Source of the DNA: Candidatus Rifleibacteriota bacterium
GTDB taxonomy: Bacteria; Riflebacteria; Ozemobacteria; Ozemobacterales; Ozemobacteraceae
NCBI GenBank assembly: GCA_029565415.1
Contig: JAKQOH010000229.1
Span: 1-42,472 of the forward strand
Length of the DNA stretch: 42,472 nucleotides
Direction: 5' to 3'
Each line of letters begins with the position of its first letter. The stretch's first letter is position 1. Of the stretch, positions 42,435 through 42,472 are shown one piece after another. Made by a program: the position numbers and the translations under genes. The notes under the pieces are model-generated. The model searched no databases, had not been told where the DNA came from, and worked only from the letters and a program-made list of their open reading frames with translations.

Positions 42435-42472
42435 GTACGAGCTGAAGAACGCTCCGGGCGCCGAGATCTGGC

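Noticed and set aside
42385..42472. Possible start of a further gene (MNVTLPQTAFGLLREV...) running off the right edge
   Set aside because: Open to the edge and not absurd, but the same bases form a near-perfect terminator with a TTCG loop and there is no good ribosome site; too short to support.

Overview
The window is high-GC bacterial chromosome with dense coding and strong antisense shadow frames. Signal peptides, several membrane proteins, two-domain Hanks kinases, ankyrin proteins and a split P-protein glycine cleavage system point to a free-living, probably anaerobic or facultative, diderm bacterium. A deep-branching lineage such as Candidatus Riflebacteria/Ozemobacterota would fit, but this is a guess from gene content; no rRNA or tRNA is present to settle it.

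Left part (1-14,000). A glutamate dehydrogenase entering from outside the window is followed by an SLC13/ArsB-type permease, an exported cysteine-free thioredoxin-fold protein and an exported SurE-type nucleotidase. Two overlapping minus-strand genes encode large membrane-anchored class III nucleotide cyclases. Their catalytic residues are lost in a complementary way, so the pair probably forms one composite active site, as in the C1/C2 halves of animal adenylyl cyclase. SpeA arginine decarboxylase and two small uncharacterised envelope proteins follow.

Middle part (14,000-30,400). A minus-strand run of seven closely spaced genes reads (in transcription order) metallophosphoesterase, alpha/beta-hydrolase fused to a metallo-beta-lactamase-fold domain, ankyrin membrane protein, secreted ankyrin protein, a kinase with two complete Hanks domains, an EVE-McrB type GTPase without a neighbouring McrC, and a YitT-family protein with a zinc ribbon. 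Divergent from it lies an exported UPF0489/arginase-like protein. Then comes a retron: a compact reverse transcriptase with NAxxH, YADD and VTG motifs, preceded by a structured non-coding segment with candidate a1/a2 repeats. A perfect CRP-type palindrome lies in an AT-rich patch just after it, between convergent genes. A degenerate creatininase, a histidine-less HPt-like protein and an AT-richer methyltransferase complete this accessory region.

Right part (30,700-42,472). Threonine synthase and a membrane protein end at a strong terminator that overlaps a good promoter. From there a plus-strand cluster encodes FolD, a class V aminotransferase, formate-THF ligase, GcvT, serine hydroxymethyltransferase, GcvH, GcvPA and GcvPB. 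This is nearly the complete enzyme set linking formate/CO2, glycine and serine, usable as a reductive glycine pathway or, in reverse, for glycine oxidation with ATP recovery. Lipoamide dehydrogenase (GcvL) and formate dehydrogenase are not in view.

Dispersed small repeats are present: two copies of a long inverted repeat built on ACCACAGAGTCAC-like units, two REP-like GTAGGGGCG palindromes, and a recurrent TTATGTAAACCA word.
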